This document shows positions 22,351 through 34,899 of a stretch of DNA of 64,000 bases, in pieces. Numbering within the stretch: position 1 is the first letter of the stretch; every line of letters starts with the position of its first letter. The notes under the pieces are model-generated. The model had not been told where the DNA came from and did not search any database. It saw only the letters and a list, made by a program, of their open reading frames with translations. Source of the DNA: Eleginops maclovinus (taxonomy: Eukaryota; Chordata; Actinopteri; Perciformes; Eleginopidae). The stretch spans positions 5,515,043-5,579,042 of the forward strand of contig NC_086362.1 of NCBI RefSeq assembly GCF_036324505.1, in the 5' to 3' direction. Made by a program: the position numbers and the translations under genes.

Positions 22351-23859
22351 GCTCTGGTGTAACCTTCTCCTCAGAACAATCAGAAGGGGAACAGAAATGT
22401 TATTTTTTGCACTTTTATTCTGGAAACAATTTAATATAATTGTCACAAAGATTGGATGTTATACAAAGCAATTATATGCTCATGAAATAATTGCATTTCT
22501 TTATGCGTATTTGAATCTAATGAGAATTACAGCATTGATTGTGATGGTTAACCCTATCATCCAGTTTATTAACTTCTCCTTTGATAGCCACCAAAACAGA
22601 TAACCCAACTCGCACTGTAGAAAATAAGTAATTTACTTTATAATTAAAGGCAATTAGTGAATCAATTACAGCTTGATCAAACCTGATGGAAAAGAAAACA
22701 CTATGGCATGAGGCAGGAACAGGCTGTATTTGCAGATAGGCATCATTATGGTCCCATCAAACATAAACCCCGATAATTGAACCCGGGGTTAAAGGAAAAA
22801 TCAATTTCTAATCATGGATCGTCATATCCCCAGTGTCCAAACTAGAATAGCACCTATTTTTCAAAATTTCCCTTCCATGGAGGGCAAGAACGGCGTCTTA
22901 TATTAAACTTGTAAATATGTGTCACTTCGAATGTCATATGACAGCGCTGCCAGGAGAGATATATGGCGCCCTATAGACAGGAGACAATTTTTTCTAAATC
23001 CATTACAAACAGGCCCAATCGCTGAATAAAAAGCCCTTGAGTTCTGGTCTGCTGATATGTGACCTTTAGTTCAAAGTCATTTTCCCCTCCTCCCTTCTCT
23101 ATCAATGCAATCAGAGCAATTGTCTGATTAAATGAATTAGATCCCCGTCTCACCCTTGTGGATCATGACATTTTAATGACACAGCTTTGTGCTTTTACAA
23201 TCCTTGTTTATTCCCGTACCAAAATGTCTCCCTTTTGATATTTGTGTAATTAAAACTAAGAGTAAATAGAGTCACTAATCAGTGCAATTTCCCCCCGATT
23301 GCAGTCGGTACAAAGGCGGCCCTTTTGAGTTCGGCGGGGGTGCGGTGTGATAAATGGATTAATGAAAAACACAACCCCTCCTATCGCCAACTCAACACTC
23401 AACATAAATATGGGTTGGGTGCCTGTCTGCTTGTTTTATTTCAGTTATATCACTCTGAGGTCACCATAGTCACTATAGAGTTTTGTCTGAAAACCCTGAG
23501 CCAAGGATTTCCTTTATTCCTCTGTGTGGACAATGTTACAAAACTATCAAAAATATTGTGCATGTGAAGGACTCTGATGTTTCCAGCATAAACCAATACT
23601 ACCATGTTATAATACAGCCAAAGCATCAAATACTGTAGTTTCAGATTACTGTTTATTCCGGAACAATTTAGGGTTGGTTCAGTAGATGACGGGGTTTGAG
23701 ACAGTTAATGCTGTACGAATCCGAAGACAACAGAACAAGATGTTGGAAACAAAAGCATATCGGTTTCTGTTTGTAGTCTTAAGTATTGACCAATCATGAA
23801 ACGCATCGGCCATCGTCTGCTGCTCTTTATAAGCTGTAAAAAATGCTTAACTAAGCTGC
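22351..23859. other. Intergenic DNA, possibly containing non-coding elements
   Basis: Repeat-poor. The part near 23090-23400 has homeodomain-like words (TGATTAAATGAATTAGATCC, GTGTAATTAAAACT) and could be a conserved element. No coding signal. Confidence 0.4.
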
Positions 23860-24270
23860 TACTTGTTAGGAAATCTGGTAGTAGAGGTTGTATCTCAATT
23901 CCAAATCCATTATTGCGTCTTAAAATACAAATCACACTGAGCGATTAACGACATACGGAGAAATAAGTATTTGCCTGGATAATGGGAAGCTTGATCGTTT
24001 TGAGCGGACCTTGTAAGAACGAAGGTAAACAAGCCACAAGTTGGGTGAAATACAATCGTGGAAACTATCCGTCATCGCCAAATAAAAAAGCCTTTTATTA
24101 AAAAGTGTGTCTGTTAACTGATTGAGAAATCAAACGAAAAGGTGGTATCTCAAGTCCGACTCCATTCTCACGCCTTAAGATACTGTTAACCGTAAGCAAA
24201 CACTGGCACAAGGGAGAAAAGAGGTCTTAGCTGGACAATGGGAAACAGGAATTCAGGAAATGATGGCTGT
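23860..24270 (+). repeat. Diverged two-copy tandem duplication, period about 255 bp
   Basis: Words in the first unit (TTGTATCTCAATTCCAAATC near 23888, then GCGTCTTAAAATAC, then CTGGATAATGGGAAG near 23976) recur in the same order in the second (GTGGTATCTCAAGTCCGACT near 24142, ACGCCTTAAGATAC, CTGGACAATGGGAAA near 24231). Spacing between matching words is about 255 bp. Coding potential is absent. Confidence 0.6.
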
Positions 24271-27200
24271 TGTGGGGGCTTAATGGTCTCAAAAAGGAAT
24301 AGCGTAGATTGATGCAACGATAACACACTGTTTCTCCTACTGATTAAAAGTGGAATAAATTAGTCAGAAAATAAACCTTTCATTTTGTTAAATAAACTCA
24401 GTGTTGAAGAAGGAGGTTATATCACTCTTTAGTGGAACCCCTTGTACCGTTTTTAATTAAGTGCAGCTTGTAGTCCTTAGTTATTTTGCACTGCTGTACA
24501 GAGAGCGTGATTTGGAGGGGTTTTCTGGTGCCTCGAAAAAAAGATATAGATATATTTTACTGCTTGGGTATTTTTTGTTTTTATGAATTGTTGTTCGTGC
24601 TGGAAGAGTGTCCTTGTGGATGCTTTGGCCAGATATGACTTCATTTAGAGGACTAAATCTGAGGCTTCAAGCAGCGCAGCATCCAGTGATAAAACAATGT
24701 TGTTGAAGGTGCTTGTGAAGTGCATGGGCTTACATCACCAACAGACGGTCTCACGCTAAGCAACAAGCTGCTCAAAGTTGCCTGGGTAGTAGATAATGAC
24801 TATTTGCTCTTCCAACAGCTTTTGCTGACATGCCAAAAGCTCTTCACAGAGAGTTTTTCAAGCCACAAAAATAAGAGAAAAAGATGACTGTGGACAACGG
24901 CCACCATATGCTGCAGGACTGAGTAGTGTTGTTCAGTTCAGCGGCCATTTTTTTATGTACGCTATTTCAGCCTCTCCCCCTCAGCCTGTGGTGATTCATG
25001 CCCTTAAGCACATAGATAAAAAGACTCGAAAGGTTTTCAAGAGCTTTCCTCTTATTTCTGTACTTTGCAGTGCAGGGTCAGGAAGTACAGGGTCATGGAC
25101 AACGAACACCCATTACAAACATTCCACTTAGTCTTCCAACAGGAGTAATATATTGGATGATTTGGGTTAAGGGAATACTAAGAGCGCAGTAAAAGCTCTG
25201 AGACTTCTTCTTTTGGTTTGCTCGTTATTATTTTTTCACCTTGTTAGCCTTAAAACACGGCCAAAGTTCAGTTAGCAAGACTTCACTCTTCTGTAATCGA
25301 TGCATTTGGACAGGTCGGAAGGAAGCCAAGCAGAAACGCAAGAAGTAGCCAAGCACCAAGTTTAGGGTGGAAGTGTGTGGCACTCCTTCTGCATTCTCCT
25401 CAAAAAACATGTGAAAACATCAGCCCTGGGTAGTGAGATTGTCCCACTGTTTCAGCATCTCATCAACCCTCATGGTGGATCACTGACACTGGTGGCAGCT
25501 GCACAACATGTAAGAACCCTTCAACGCACAGCCAGTAAAACACAAGGGTTTGTTTTCACTCTCATTGCTGTGTGTTGATGAATCATGGGCAGGGCATCTA
25601 AATCTGGGTTCCAACTTAGCAAAACATGGTGTGTGACATTGATAGTTGTGTAAAACATGCATGTTTGGGATCATTTTGTTGTGGCTTACCCTTTCAGTTT
25701 AGGAATTCCTCCTAAATAATGGTCTCAAATCACAATAAAGGTGTTAATGCATAGATCAATTCACAATAATGTTTTTATTTTCCTAATTCTCCAAAAGGGT
25801 TTTTTAATTGTTGACAATTATTGGAAGCAAAGATTGTTTTTTTAAGAATTACAGCCGAAATAAATGATGTTAGCAACTAAATAAAAAAGATCAACTTAGA
25901 CTAATGTAAAAGTAAAAGCATTTGACCAGGGAGAAGGAGATGCTGGTTTCCAGTTGGGTGCAAAGACCAGAAGAGAAGCTTGTGTTTTTGCCTGAAAAGA
26001 GTGTTGTATGGTGAAATGTCAACTCTGAGTAAAGACGTAAACTGCAGTATCTCCTTCAGCACGATATCCACGTTCCAACCTATTTGGGGGTAGAGGAGGC
26101 ACAGAATAGGCAGGCAGCTTCTGTCTTCTGTTATTGCTACCTGCGTCAAGAAGGCTATTTTTTCCATTTGTTGGTGTGTTTGTTAAGCAGGGTAAAAGAA
26201 TAACTAGTGGCTACATTTTCTTGGAACTTGTTGGAAAGGCGTGCCATGGGCCAAGAACCCAATAAAAGTCTGAAACACGGGGCGGATAAACCAATTGTTT
26301 TTCCCTAAACTTAGTGAGATCGGGCATTGACGTCTGGCCTTGCACTGATTGCCTTTTTAGTCTTACATTTTACAATAACAGTAAATAAGATGAGACATTC
26401 ATGAGAATATGTGTTGATCTCAGGAAACTGTAGCAATTCAACTGAGTTTTTTCAGTTTTATCATGAATGTGTGTCCAACATTAAGCCCCCTTTTGCACTT
26501 TTTTGGTCTCCACCTACTCATTAAGAAAATATGTGACTCTTTAGGTGGGTCTCTGTTCACTAGCTTGCTGCTACCTTTGTCTGCCAGTTATTTAGTACTA
26601 CTTTATATGAACCCCCTTTGATATTATACAAAGTAGTTCAATCCATTGCTAATATTATGAAAATATGAATCAGTGCATCCTTAACTCGTCTCTATCAACC
26701 AGAAGATACCACGGTATACGCAGTACATGACACAAAGGAAAAGTTGGGCGCTCACAATTCCATTATTCTACTACTTAAATGATTAATGATGAAGATATAA
26801 CACAGATGGACTGAATAGTTTCCAACCTGCCAAATCCCGTTTTGACAAAATTGGTACTTCTTGAAGCGTGAAGATGGAACAGAGTAACTCAACCTGCAGT
26901 AATGCTTCAAGTGATGGCGTACAAAGTCTTTCTTTTTAATGTCCGATCTGGCCATCCAAGCATTGTTAACAAGATTATTCTTGGAAGTAATGAAACATGT
27001 ATGCGCGTTCCTGGATACTTAATGTCGTACGTGCAAATCCAAACTCATTTAGTATTGAAAGTGTTCTCCCCGGCCAGAATAACCTGTAACATCCTTGTAT
27101 GAATGCATAGCCGGCCACTGTTGCTCCTTTTTTCCAACAACTCAAACGCAAAGCTTGTGTTTGAGCTTGGCCTCTATCATAACTGAAGGGTGAAGTCTTC

Positions 27201-27372
27201 CCTTGAGAAACAACACACACTCTGAACTACAATAGCGCTTGTGTATACGAGCTGCTGATGGAGCAGCCTTGAAGAAAAAGAGCAGAACGAATATTTCATA
27301 TGACCACCGCAACTGTCACTTTCCCTGGTGGCTAACAGATGGCTTTTAATGCAATAGAAGTATTCCCTGGAG
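24271..27372. other. Intergenic DNA, nothing assigned
   Basis: About 3.1 kb with short frames only (for example 25901-26167 minus, 26902-27102 plus, 26975-27220 minus), none with a recognisable domain. No intact repeat is recognised. Confidence 0.5.
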
Positions 27373-27398
27373 CCCCCCCCCCCCCCCCCCCCCCCCCC
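27373..27398. repeat. Homopolymer C26 (G26 on the minus strand)
   Basis: Twenty-six uninterrupted C. Such runs are rare and unstable, and the minus-strand G run could form a quadruplex. Length may be affected by sequencing error. It produces the glycine run in two minus-strand frames (27177-27515 and 27332-27523), which are not genes. Confidence 0.85.
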
Positions 27399-27529
27399 GT
27401 CAGGCCAGTCATAGCTGGCATGCTGCATTGTGAAGAAATGGATGCCCAATGATGAAAACACACAAAAAGATGATGGTACGCAAGAAGGTTGAGCAAAGCA
27501 AGCATTCCCTCGCATTTATTCACAACCTG
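27399..27529. other. Intergenic DNA
   Basis: Short unremarkable stretch between the C tract and the next candidate regulatory block. Confidence 0.4.
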
Positions 27530-28010
27530 ACACTGAAATTAATGAGGTTTGGTCGCATGTCACAGGCATGGCTGAGGAGCAACTAGCTGGTGTCAGGAAA
27601 TCATTTATGGGGAGGTGTCGACTTCATGGATTACTCTCTAACATTCTTGTAATGGCTACTGACTGGGCGGCCTGCAAGGCTCATAAAACACATCAAACCC
27701 GCCCTACACATCTTTTCTCCCGGGTGCGCATCTGAAGGCGCCATAAATCGCGGGGTAAAGGCCATAGTTCATCCGATGACCCCCAGCACAAACACTTTCC
27801 CCCCGCTCATTATATTATCCTTCCTAGATTTATATCACGTTGGCAGCATCTCATCAAAGCATCTTCTGTGTTTTTGCCTTGGACCGTCGGTAATTAACTA
27901 CCTCGCGAACGTGACATTTCAATGAGGCTCAGGATTATTTTTTCCTCCCGTGAATCGGGGCCTGGGGTTGGGCAGGGAACAGTTATAATTATGATAAGTG
28001 ATTTGTGCCC
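27530..28010. promoter_or_regulatory. Candidate conserved non-coding element
   Basis: Repeat-free, with retained CpGs (around 27722-27780, 27889-27915) amid factor-like words such as GGCGCCATAAATCGCGGGG (near 27737) and CGGTAATTAACTACC (near 27888). No frame. The mix suggests constraint, but only an alignment can show it. Confidence 0.3.
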
Positions 28011-28309
28011 ACTCGTGCAACTCCTTGAGTTAGGCCTCTTTGAAGTCCTTCACTTAGATGCCTCAGTTGTTAAGTTCTGCTAAGCCTGCGTTCTAATAAA
28101 GACACCTCTTACCGCTCTAATAATGCAACTTTGTCTTTAAATTGATTTTTTTTTATTCCAGTAATTGGTGTTTTACAGTAAATTGGATTGTATAAGGGAG
28201 AAACCACTTGATCTCAACTAAAGATGTGGAATTGAAGTGTGTTTCAGTGCAATTGGAGAGATAAAGAAGGGAGAAGGGGACAAATGAGTTCCGCAGCATC
28301 ACCCGTCAG
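28011..28309. other. Intergenic DNA, nothing assigned
   Basis: AT-rich; no gene or recognised repeat. Confidence 0.45.
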
Positions 28310-28607
28310 TCGGGCTGCACTATTAATACAAATGTATTGAAATCGCAATATGGACTATAATTTGTTTTAATTTTGATTCAATTATTATGGATCTGCAGAG
28401 ATACCCGTCTGCTAATTCTCTTTTCAGAAAACTCAGTTTGTTCAAAATATAATATTTGATGTTTTTGTAAAGAAGAAACAATAAATGTTTCAAATAATAT
28501 GAACTTAAAATAATTATAAAAACAATAATGCCGCAAAAAAAAACCCAGAATAATTAATTAAATAATAAATTGAAAATAATTGATATAAATAATAGCCAAT
28601 TAAGGGG

Positions 28608-28678
<71 letters not shown>

Positions 28679-28866
28679 TGTTTCAGACTTAAGAAAATAC
28701 AGTTGTTTGAAATAGATCCTGGTTAGGAATAAATCTATGATCATGTTACCTTTTTTTCAATTATAGCGACAAATACGATGCAAAACTGACAATTCCCTCC
28801 AATATCGTGAATCCTATCAGTCAAATATACTCAAAAATCCTAGTTTTTTCCCAGTGCTGCTGCCCT
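28310..28866. mobile_element. Degraded DNA-transposon relic containing a microsatellite
   Basis: The left part (GGGCTGCACTATTAAT near 28313, then GAAATCGCAATATGGACTA near 28339) resembles the end of a common teleost repeat of the GGGCTGCACGATTAATCG type. The right side has AATATCGTGAATCC and finishes GTGCTGCTGCCC near 28854-28865, a rough inverted counterpart. The centre has expanded into a TAA microsatellite. Superfamily is uncertain and no target duplication was found. Confidence 0.4.
28610..28678. repeat. (TAA)n microsatellite
   Basis: About 22 uninterrupted copies of TAA. On the minus strand it creates a run of tyrosine codons in a frame at 28514-28744 that is not a gene. Confidence 0.95.
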
Positions 28867-31189
28867 TCCCTGTCCTAACGGTTATCTTCCCTTCACTTCA
28901 CCTGTTGTTCTTTTTTTTCACAACTCAGTTTGAAATAGAGGCTGGCGGGCATGCATTTGATGTCTAGAAGGTAGATTGCTGACTTTGCATAGGACTCTAA
29001 AGATAGAAGATGATATATGGAGGCAGGGAGAGAGGGGGAGGAGGGTGGAGGAACACCGCTGAACTCTCCCTTCTCCTCCCCTGGAAGCGGACCAAGATCA
29101 GGCCTGTTAATGATGCAGTGTTGCCAAGTGGCAGACTTTTTTGGAGGCTACCTGCCATATATCTCTCACTTTCAGAGGTTTAGGCTTGGAAGGGGGGTGC
29201 AACTCTCCCGCATGTCAGCACAGGCACTGACAGGTGCCATGTGGCGACGAGTGCAATCGCCAGTACCCATCTTCCTCAAATTGGCTCCCTCGATGAGTAT
29301 CACACAGTCCGGTGGCGAGGCATAAAACTGTGAGAGCACTGGAACATTGTGCTCCAATTGTGTCTTGTTTTTTGTCCTGATACCAGACATTTTGGCAAGA
29401 ATCTCTTCATTCCTCAGGTGTCATTGATGTGTTGAAATGCAGCGTCCATATTTGTTTGTAGGGCTGCCTGAGGAATCTATCTGTATCGGGTGCACGCATG
29501 TTGGAAAAGAGTATTCACACAACTCTCCCCACTCGTGGGAAGAGCCATCAAGTTTGGAAACACAGTTGTGACTCACACAGGTTTGGAGTTTTGGAACATT
29601 ATATTTTAAGCCAGAGAAGATGCTGCTCCCCCTCCCCACATCACACTGTATAGCAGCGCCGATAGAGTCATTACTTGTATTTGTTTTGCAAGGAAATGGC
29701 ACACTTTCAGCTGTATTTAAACCAATGCTATGTCACTTTTGAAAGACAATCTTCCCCTTTTTAAAACAAAATCTAGTTAATTAACAATAAATAATAAAGC
29801 TGTTTTCCTTCATGTTCAAAAAGAAGCATCCTACCCCCCTCTTGCGAACATTGCTAATCCAAAGTCATACAAAATTCAGCTCAAAGTCGTCAGTGATGGT
29901 TATATTGGACTCGTTTCTAAACAATAAATAAAACTCATCTCTTTGTACAAATCAAAAAATAATCAAATAGTCTTTGCAGGTTCACCGAAAAACTGCCAAA
30001 GACAAAACTGATCCGGAAATCATCAGTCCTGCTCATAACCATTTTACGGCTACAAGTGTTTCTTTGCTGCTTCCCTCTCATAGCGTTCTGTTATGCAGCT
30101 TTCCCAAGTACCAGTCACCCTTCAGACATACTATAGGACCTGCAAATAAGGCATTCATCAGGCAATTTATGACCGTGTGGTCCGTAAGTGGGGGAGTGCA
30201 TACACATATCACAAGTGTTAGTGTGGGTTTGCTGAAAGCGAGGCAGCTAAGACTGATCACTTCCTCCCTTCCCTCTCTATGTCTCTCTCCCCCCTCCCCA
30301 CACCTTTTTTCTTTCTCTCGCTTCAATCTCCGTAATGCAGAGAAGAGCCCTGAGCTCTTTTACGTGCAGACACAAGCGAAACGCTGCATTAAGGCCACAG
30401 AAGGGAGATTTCATTGGAGAGGAAAGCTGATGTAGGGGAAAACCAGAGCAGGAAAATGGGGAGGAATTTCTCCTACTCATCTTAACAAAGTGAGCCCTGT
30501 AAAAATGCAAACACCGTCTGTTGGCTCGGATACTTTTTTCACCGGACATTAGGAACAGTAGCACGGTGTAATTGAGTACTGGTTTAATATTCCCTAAGCA
30601 GTGTCTTACAGGGGAAGTCTTTCTCTTCCATTCACCTGGTTTGGAGAGCAGCCAGAAACAATAACAGGATGCATAGGTTTTCAAAATAGTAACGAGGAAG
30701 TCGGTGGAGTGTGGGAAAACATACGTACAAGTAGGCATATAGGTGAATCACTATTCCTGAGTCACTGGCCCTGTCTTGCATTGTACGGGGACGCGTGGGA
30801 GTGATTCACCATTGTGCCTCCATATCTCTGTTGCCAGCTTGGCAGTCCCTTCACTGCTGATCTGTGAGATTTAGAATTGCTCCCAGAGTGCTTTTCTAAT
30901 CTGTTCTATTTCTTTTTTTTCTGGGGGGAAATGTAACCCTATGACAAAAGATTTCCCTTCGGTTCCCTTAGATACATTTACTAACTGTTTGAGTCGTATT
31001 CTCTCATTCATTTTTAGGAGTAATAAATGAAAACTAGTCCACACCGCTACAACAATGTAGACGTCTTTTTAATTTCCATCAGACTCGCCGTGAACTTCCA
31101 GCTGCTCTTTCTAAACTTTATTTAGGGTATGTTACCCACTGGTGTGTCACATGTCAATGCGACACATTTCTTAAATAAGACTCTTTAAC
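28867..31189. other. Intergenic DNA, two 153-codon frames rejected
   Basis: It contains the plus frame 29974-30435 and the minus frame 30277-30738, which overlap each other. Neither has a domain, and the first includes low-complexity sequence over a pyrimidine-rich patch (30262-30312). The region near 29080-29340 has moderate GC. No mobile element is recognised. Confidence 0.5.
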
Positions 31190-31560
31190 AAAGGCTTGTT
31201 AATTTCATTAAAACGGAGCTTGGGGGATTTCTACGACGAGGTGCTTGACACCGTGCGAGCATCACAACCTTAGGCCTCAGTCTGCTCGGCGTGGGGGTCC
31301 GCCAGCTCATAAAAAATGCATTCGTCAATGGACAGTCTGCTGATGAGAGACACTTTCTTCTCTCTCTGTTTGCCTCTCCAAACTGACGTCCAATTAGCTT
31401 TGAGAAACAAGCTAACCCGTAGCTGCCATTTAGCCCGAAACCACCAACGGCGCCTCCAAGATATCGGGACATGACATAATGAATGCAATCAACAATAATT
31501 AGGGGGAATGATGGGCTCTCACTTTGAGGCGCCATTAGGAAGGAAAGGCTGGCGCTGCAC
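31190..31560. promoter_or_regulatory. Candidate conserved non-coding element
   Basis: Repeat-free, with retained CpGs and factor-like words (GCTCATAAAAAATGCATTCG near 31304, AATGAATGCAATCAACAATA near 31479). Overlapping minus-strand frames (31185-31535, 31270-31488) lack domains. I favour regulation over coding. Confidence 0.32.
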
Positions 31561-33030
31561 TGTCAGTGACCTCTCTCTTTTTAAACACTCCCCGCCATCA
31601 GGAAAACGGACTTCCTGCTGCGTAATAGTCTTTCATGTTAGTCATTTCACAGGGCTTGGAAGATTTAGCAAAACATATTGAACAGTCATCTTGTTCTGCT
31701 ATAGTTGTATGCGCTGCTTTTAAGAGTTTGAGGTTTTAAATATTCAGAGAGTCTTAAACTTCAAGTGGAAAATCACAGGTGACTACGCTGTAAAAATAAT
31801 GAGTCATGATGTCTTGCCTATAAAGGAAATGGCTGGTGTACTTCGGAGCAGGTGTTGGGTTTAATACTAAGTACAATTTGGTTGATAAGCGAACTAGGGA
31901 TACATGGAATCAATACCTATTCAGATTCCCATTCCAAAACCAATCTGATACCAGTGCTCTGTTTTCCTGTACGTATATTGGTAAGTGGTGCATGGTTATA
32001 TGCAGCTTAAAAAAGTTATTCATTGTTTTAACTGAATCCATACTTACACGCACCTTGTGACGTACCTTCTCACCTAACTTACTTACTACTTTACATAGTA
32101 ACCTACTAGTTAAACGTTTCAATCCTGTAAGCCCACGCCACGGTGATGTCACTGTGTACCGGCCCACCCCTTAGTACTTGTCTACATCTTGCATCAATGT
32201 GAGTTGTCCACTAAAGGTCAGCAAAAACAACATTAGAAGTATTTCTTTCAGCATATTGCTCAAACGCTTCTGCTAGACTGTATTCCTTTATGTTATGGAC
32301 TGTGAATGATGCACATGTTTTCACAGTCAGTCAAATCATTGTGTGACCCCTTGTGTCTTTATATAGGAGCTTTTGCATAGTTGTTTCCGTTAATTGTATG
32401 GAAATAAGTCCTTAGGTCATCAAAAGAAGCACATAACTGTTCTCCAGGTGGTTTATGTACCAATTAAAACGTTATTTTGATCGCCCACTCAAATAAACTT
32501 TTTCTGGTTCACGCACTTTGGATATAAGGAGAAGAAGCAATGATTACTTTTTTCTGCCCTATTCATTTGGACCAACTGAGCAATGAGAAAGGGGGTTACT
32601 GGCCACTGACTTTAATAGACATGGATAGCTTGAAAGAGCAGAACAAGGGGGTAGCCAGGTGAGGAAGGCCAGGCCACAGCCGCACGCGCACAGAATTTCA
32701 AATAGATGGCCTAACCCAGGGGTGAAGAGGAGCGAGCATGTCCGTGACAGAGTGGAGCTTGATGCTCCTCTACTAGGGGGTTTCAGGTTGATGGAGATCA
32801 AGAAAAAAAGGACCAAGGACAGGCTGCATGAGGATCCCTGAAGCTGCACAATAAAAAGATTAGGATTACATTACATTAAGGCAGTCAATTGACTGAAACG
32901 GTTATAAATTACTTGCATTTAATTGTTTTTTGTTGGGTGTAATAAAAGATACCTAACAGAAACTTAGCAATGTGATACATTTGTTTTGTTTCCCAATTTT
33001 TCACGAGGTTTAACGCGCTAACATTTCACT
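31561..33030. other. Intergenic DNA, nothing assigned
   Basis: Short frames on both strands (for example 32559-32849 minus and 32659-32841 plus over the same DNA) without domains. Confidence 0.5.
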
Positions 33031-33345
33031 TCATTTAGCTGAGACTTTTATCCAAGGCGAACTACAACAAGTGCATTCAACAAACTCAAAAAGCAAGAAA
33101 TCTGCAGGGACATCAGCTATCAATTAGCCAAACCATAGTAAGTGCTAAGTACATAAAAAAAGACTGGGTTTTCAGTCTGTGACGGAGGATGTGTAGACTT
33201 TCTGTTGTCCTGATATTAATGAGTAGCTTGTTCCACCATCACGGAGCCAGGATAGGAAACAGGTGTGTTTTTTTTGAGGGGTCCTGGGCTCCCGCTCACA
33301 GTGAGGGAGTAGCAGGCTGATACAGAACGATGTGAACATGCTGGA
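33031..33345. mobile_element. Unclassified teleost interspersed repeat fragment
   Basis: The run CATTTAGCTGAGACTTTTAT (33032), CAAGGCGAACTACAACAAG, the central GTTCCACCATCACGGAGCC (near 33230) and GCTCACAGTGAGGGAGTAGC (near 33294) match a repeat I have met repeatedly in fish genomes. I cannot name its class with confidence, and no open frame or ends are visible. Confidence 0.5.
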
Positions 33346-34899
33346 GTGTACGATTTAATCACGTCCTGGTTGCAAAATCGGCCTTATCCATTCGAAGATG
33401 GTCAAATATAGTCAATATGCATGATGAGCGGTTAATTAGGACCTCTATCGAGTGACATTTGGAAAAACAGAGTTGAGGAGGAAGAGCTCTGATTAGAAAG
33501 CCGTGGGAGTGTTCTCAGCAGCCATGAAAATGAAACATGCGAGACTGCGACTGTTGTGAAAAAGGGAAACGTCATTACTTGCTGTCTGAAGTCATTTGTA
33601 TTAAAAGCAGTTTGCGTCTGAATATCAGGGTATGCAATTAATGCTAGCGGCTGTGCTATAAAATATGAACTGCATGGCAGAAAAACATTTCCACTGAGAT
33701 TGGGCTCCCTGAGAATGTGTCTAATTTATGCTGAGGCTAAGGTTTAAAGCCATGGGTTGTTAATGTGACACATGCTTAAAGGTGACGGCTAGGCTTAGTG
33801 AATCTTAAGCAGATCATTCCTGTTAACAGAATAAATCTGTTAATTAGATCAAATTTGCAAGGGAAAAAGCTGAATATTGATGCTTTTAATGGTGTTTTTC
33901 TAATTCAACCACACGAGACCACACTACATTTACATTATGTAATAGTGTGTTGGTTTGTGTGCATATGCGTACATGTGTGGAAGCCTGGGCGGCACATTTA
34001 ATCAGAGTTATTAACATGCAGGAACCCTTAATAATAAAGCATTAAGTGCCGTTATTCGGGTTTTGTAATCAACAACTTACGCAGCCGGAGTTTCAAACGT
34101 ATGAAACCTAATTTAATTACAAAAGGCAAATTAAATGTTCCTTCCAGGCGCCTACTTAAACTCAGATGAAAAAAATATTGCAACTATAATAGGAAAGCCT
34201 TTTCTGTGCATCCCAGCACATACCGTTTTAATTGAACTCCAACTGCGTTTAATATTAACATGTTACAGGAATGGAGGTGCTTTTGTAAGGAGGCAGATTA
34301 GTTTTTAATCAGTTTATTTGCTCTTCTAGAAAGTGTTGTTCTGCAAGCACCACTCAGCTTCTTGTACATGTGGGGGACTTGTTGAAGAAAGGCGTGATAG
34401 TTTAAAGGATGGTTTGTTCTTCCATATATTCGCAACTCTTGTATTTTTTTCTAGGTAATAGTATATATTTATAGGTCAATTATGGACCTGTGTGACAAAA
34501 AAAGTCTTCCCTCCTGAAACGCATGAACGCGCCTCCCAGACAAACAAATAGAATTACTACGAATCTCACTTTGCTGCTGGCTCATTTGTTTTAGGCATTA
34601 ATGACTTTTTTAATCATCTAGATTCATCTTTTTGCTGTCCACCTGCCCTCCGTCCCTTGTTCCTCTTTACTCCTAGGGAAAATATCTGCCTCTTTACCTG
34701 CTAAATTCCCCTCTAGCTAACTGACTTTGACTGTCCATCCTCTTGGACACGCACATTGTGATGTGATCCATTATTGATAGAAAAAGATTGATCATACCAG
34801 CTTTAACTTTATCTCCTGAAGCTTAAGCTAAGAAACAAATAAGTGTGTTGTAGTTATTAGTCAGAATTTATTTAAGTCAACATTAAGACACAATTTCAT
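33346..34899. other. Intergenic DNA with possible conserved parts
   Basis: The stretches near 33560-33680 and 34010-34150 are rich in homeodomain-like words (TATGCAATTAATGCTAGCGG, AACCTAATTTAATTAC) and free of repeats, so they are weak candidates for conserved elements. No gene. Confidence 0.35.

Noticed and set aside
27177..27523. Minus-strand frames with glycine runs
   Set aside because: The glycine run is the homopolymer C26 read on the other strand; nothing else supports coding.
28514..28744. Minus-strand frame with a poly-tyrosine run
   Set aside because: It is the translated TAA microsatellite.
29974..30738. Two overlapping 153-codon frames on opposite strands
   Set aside because: No recognisable domain; composition is driven by a pyrimidine-rich patch; overlap on both strands is expected by chance where stops are scarce.
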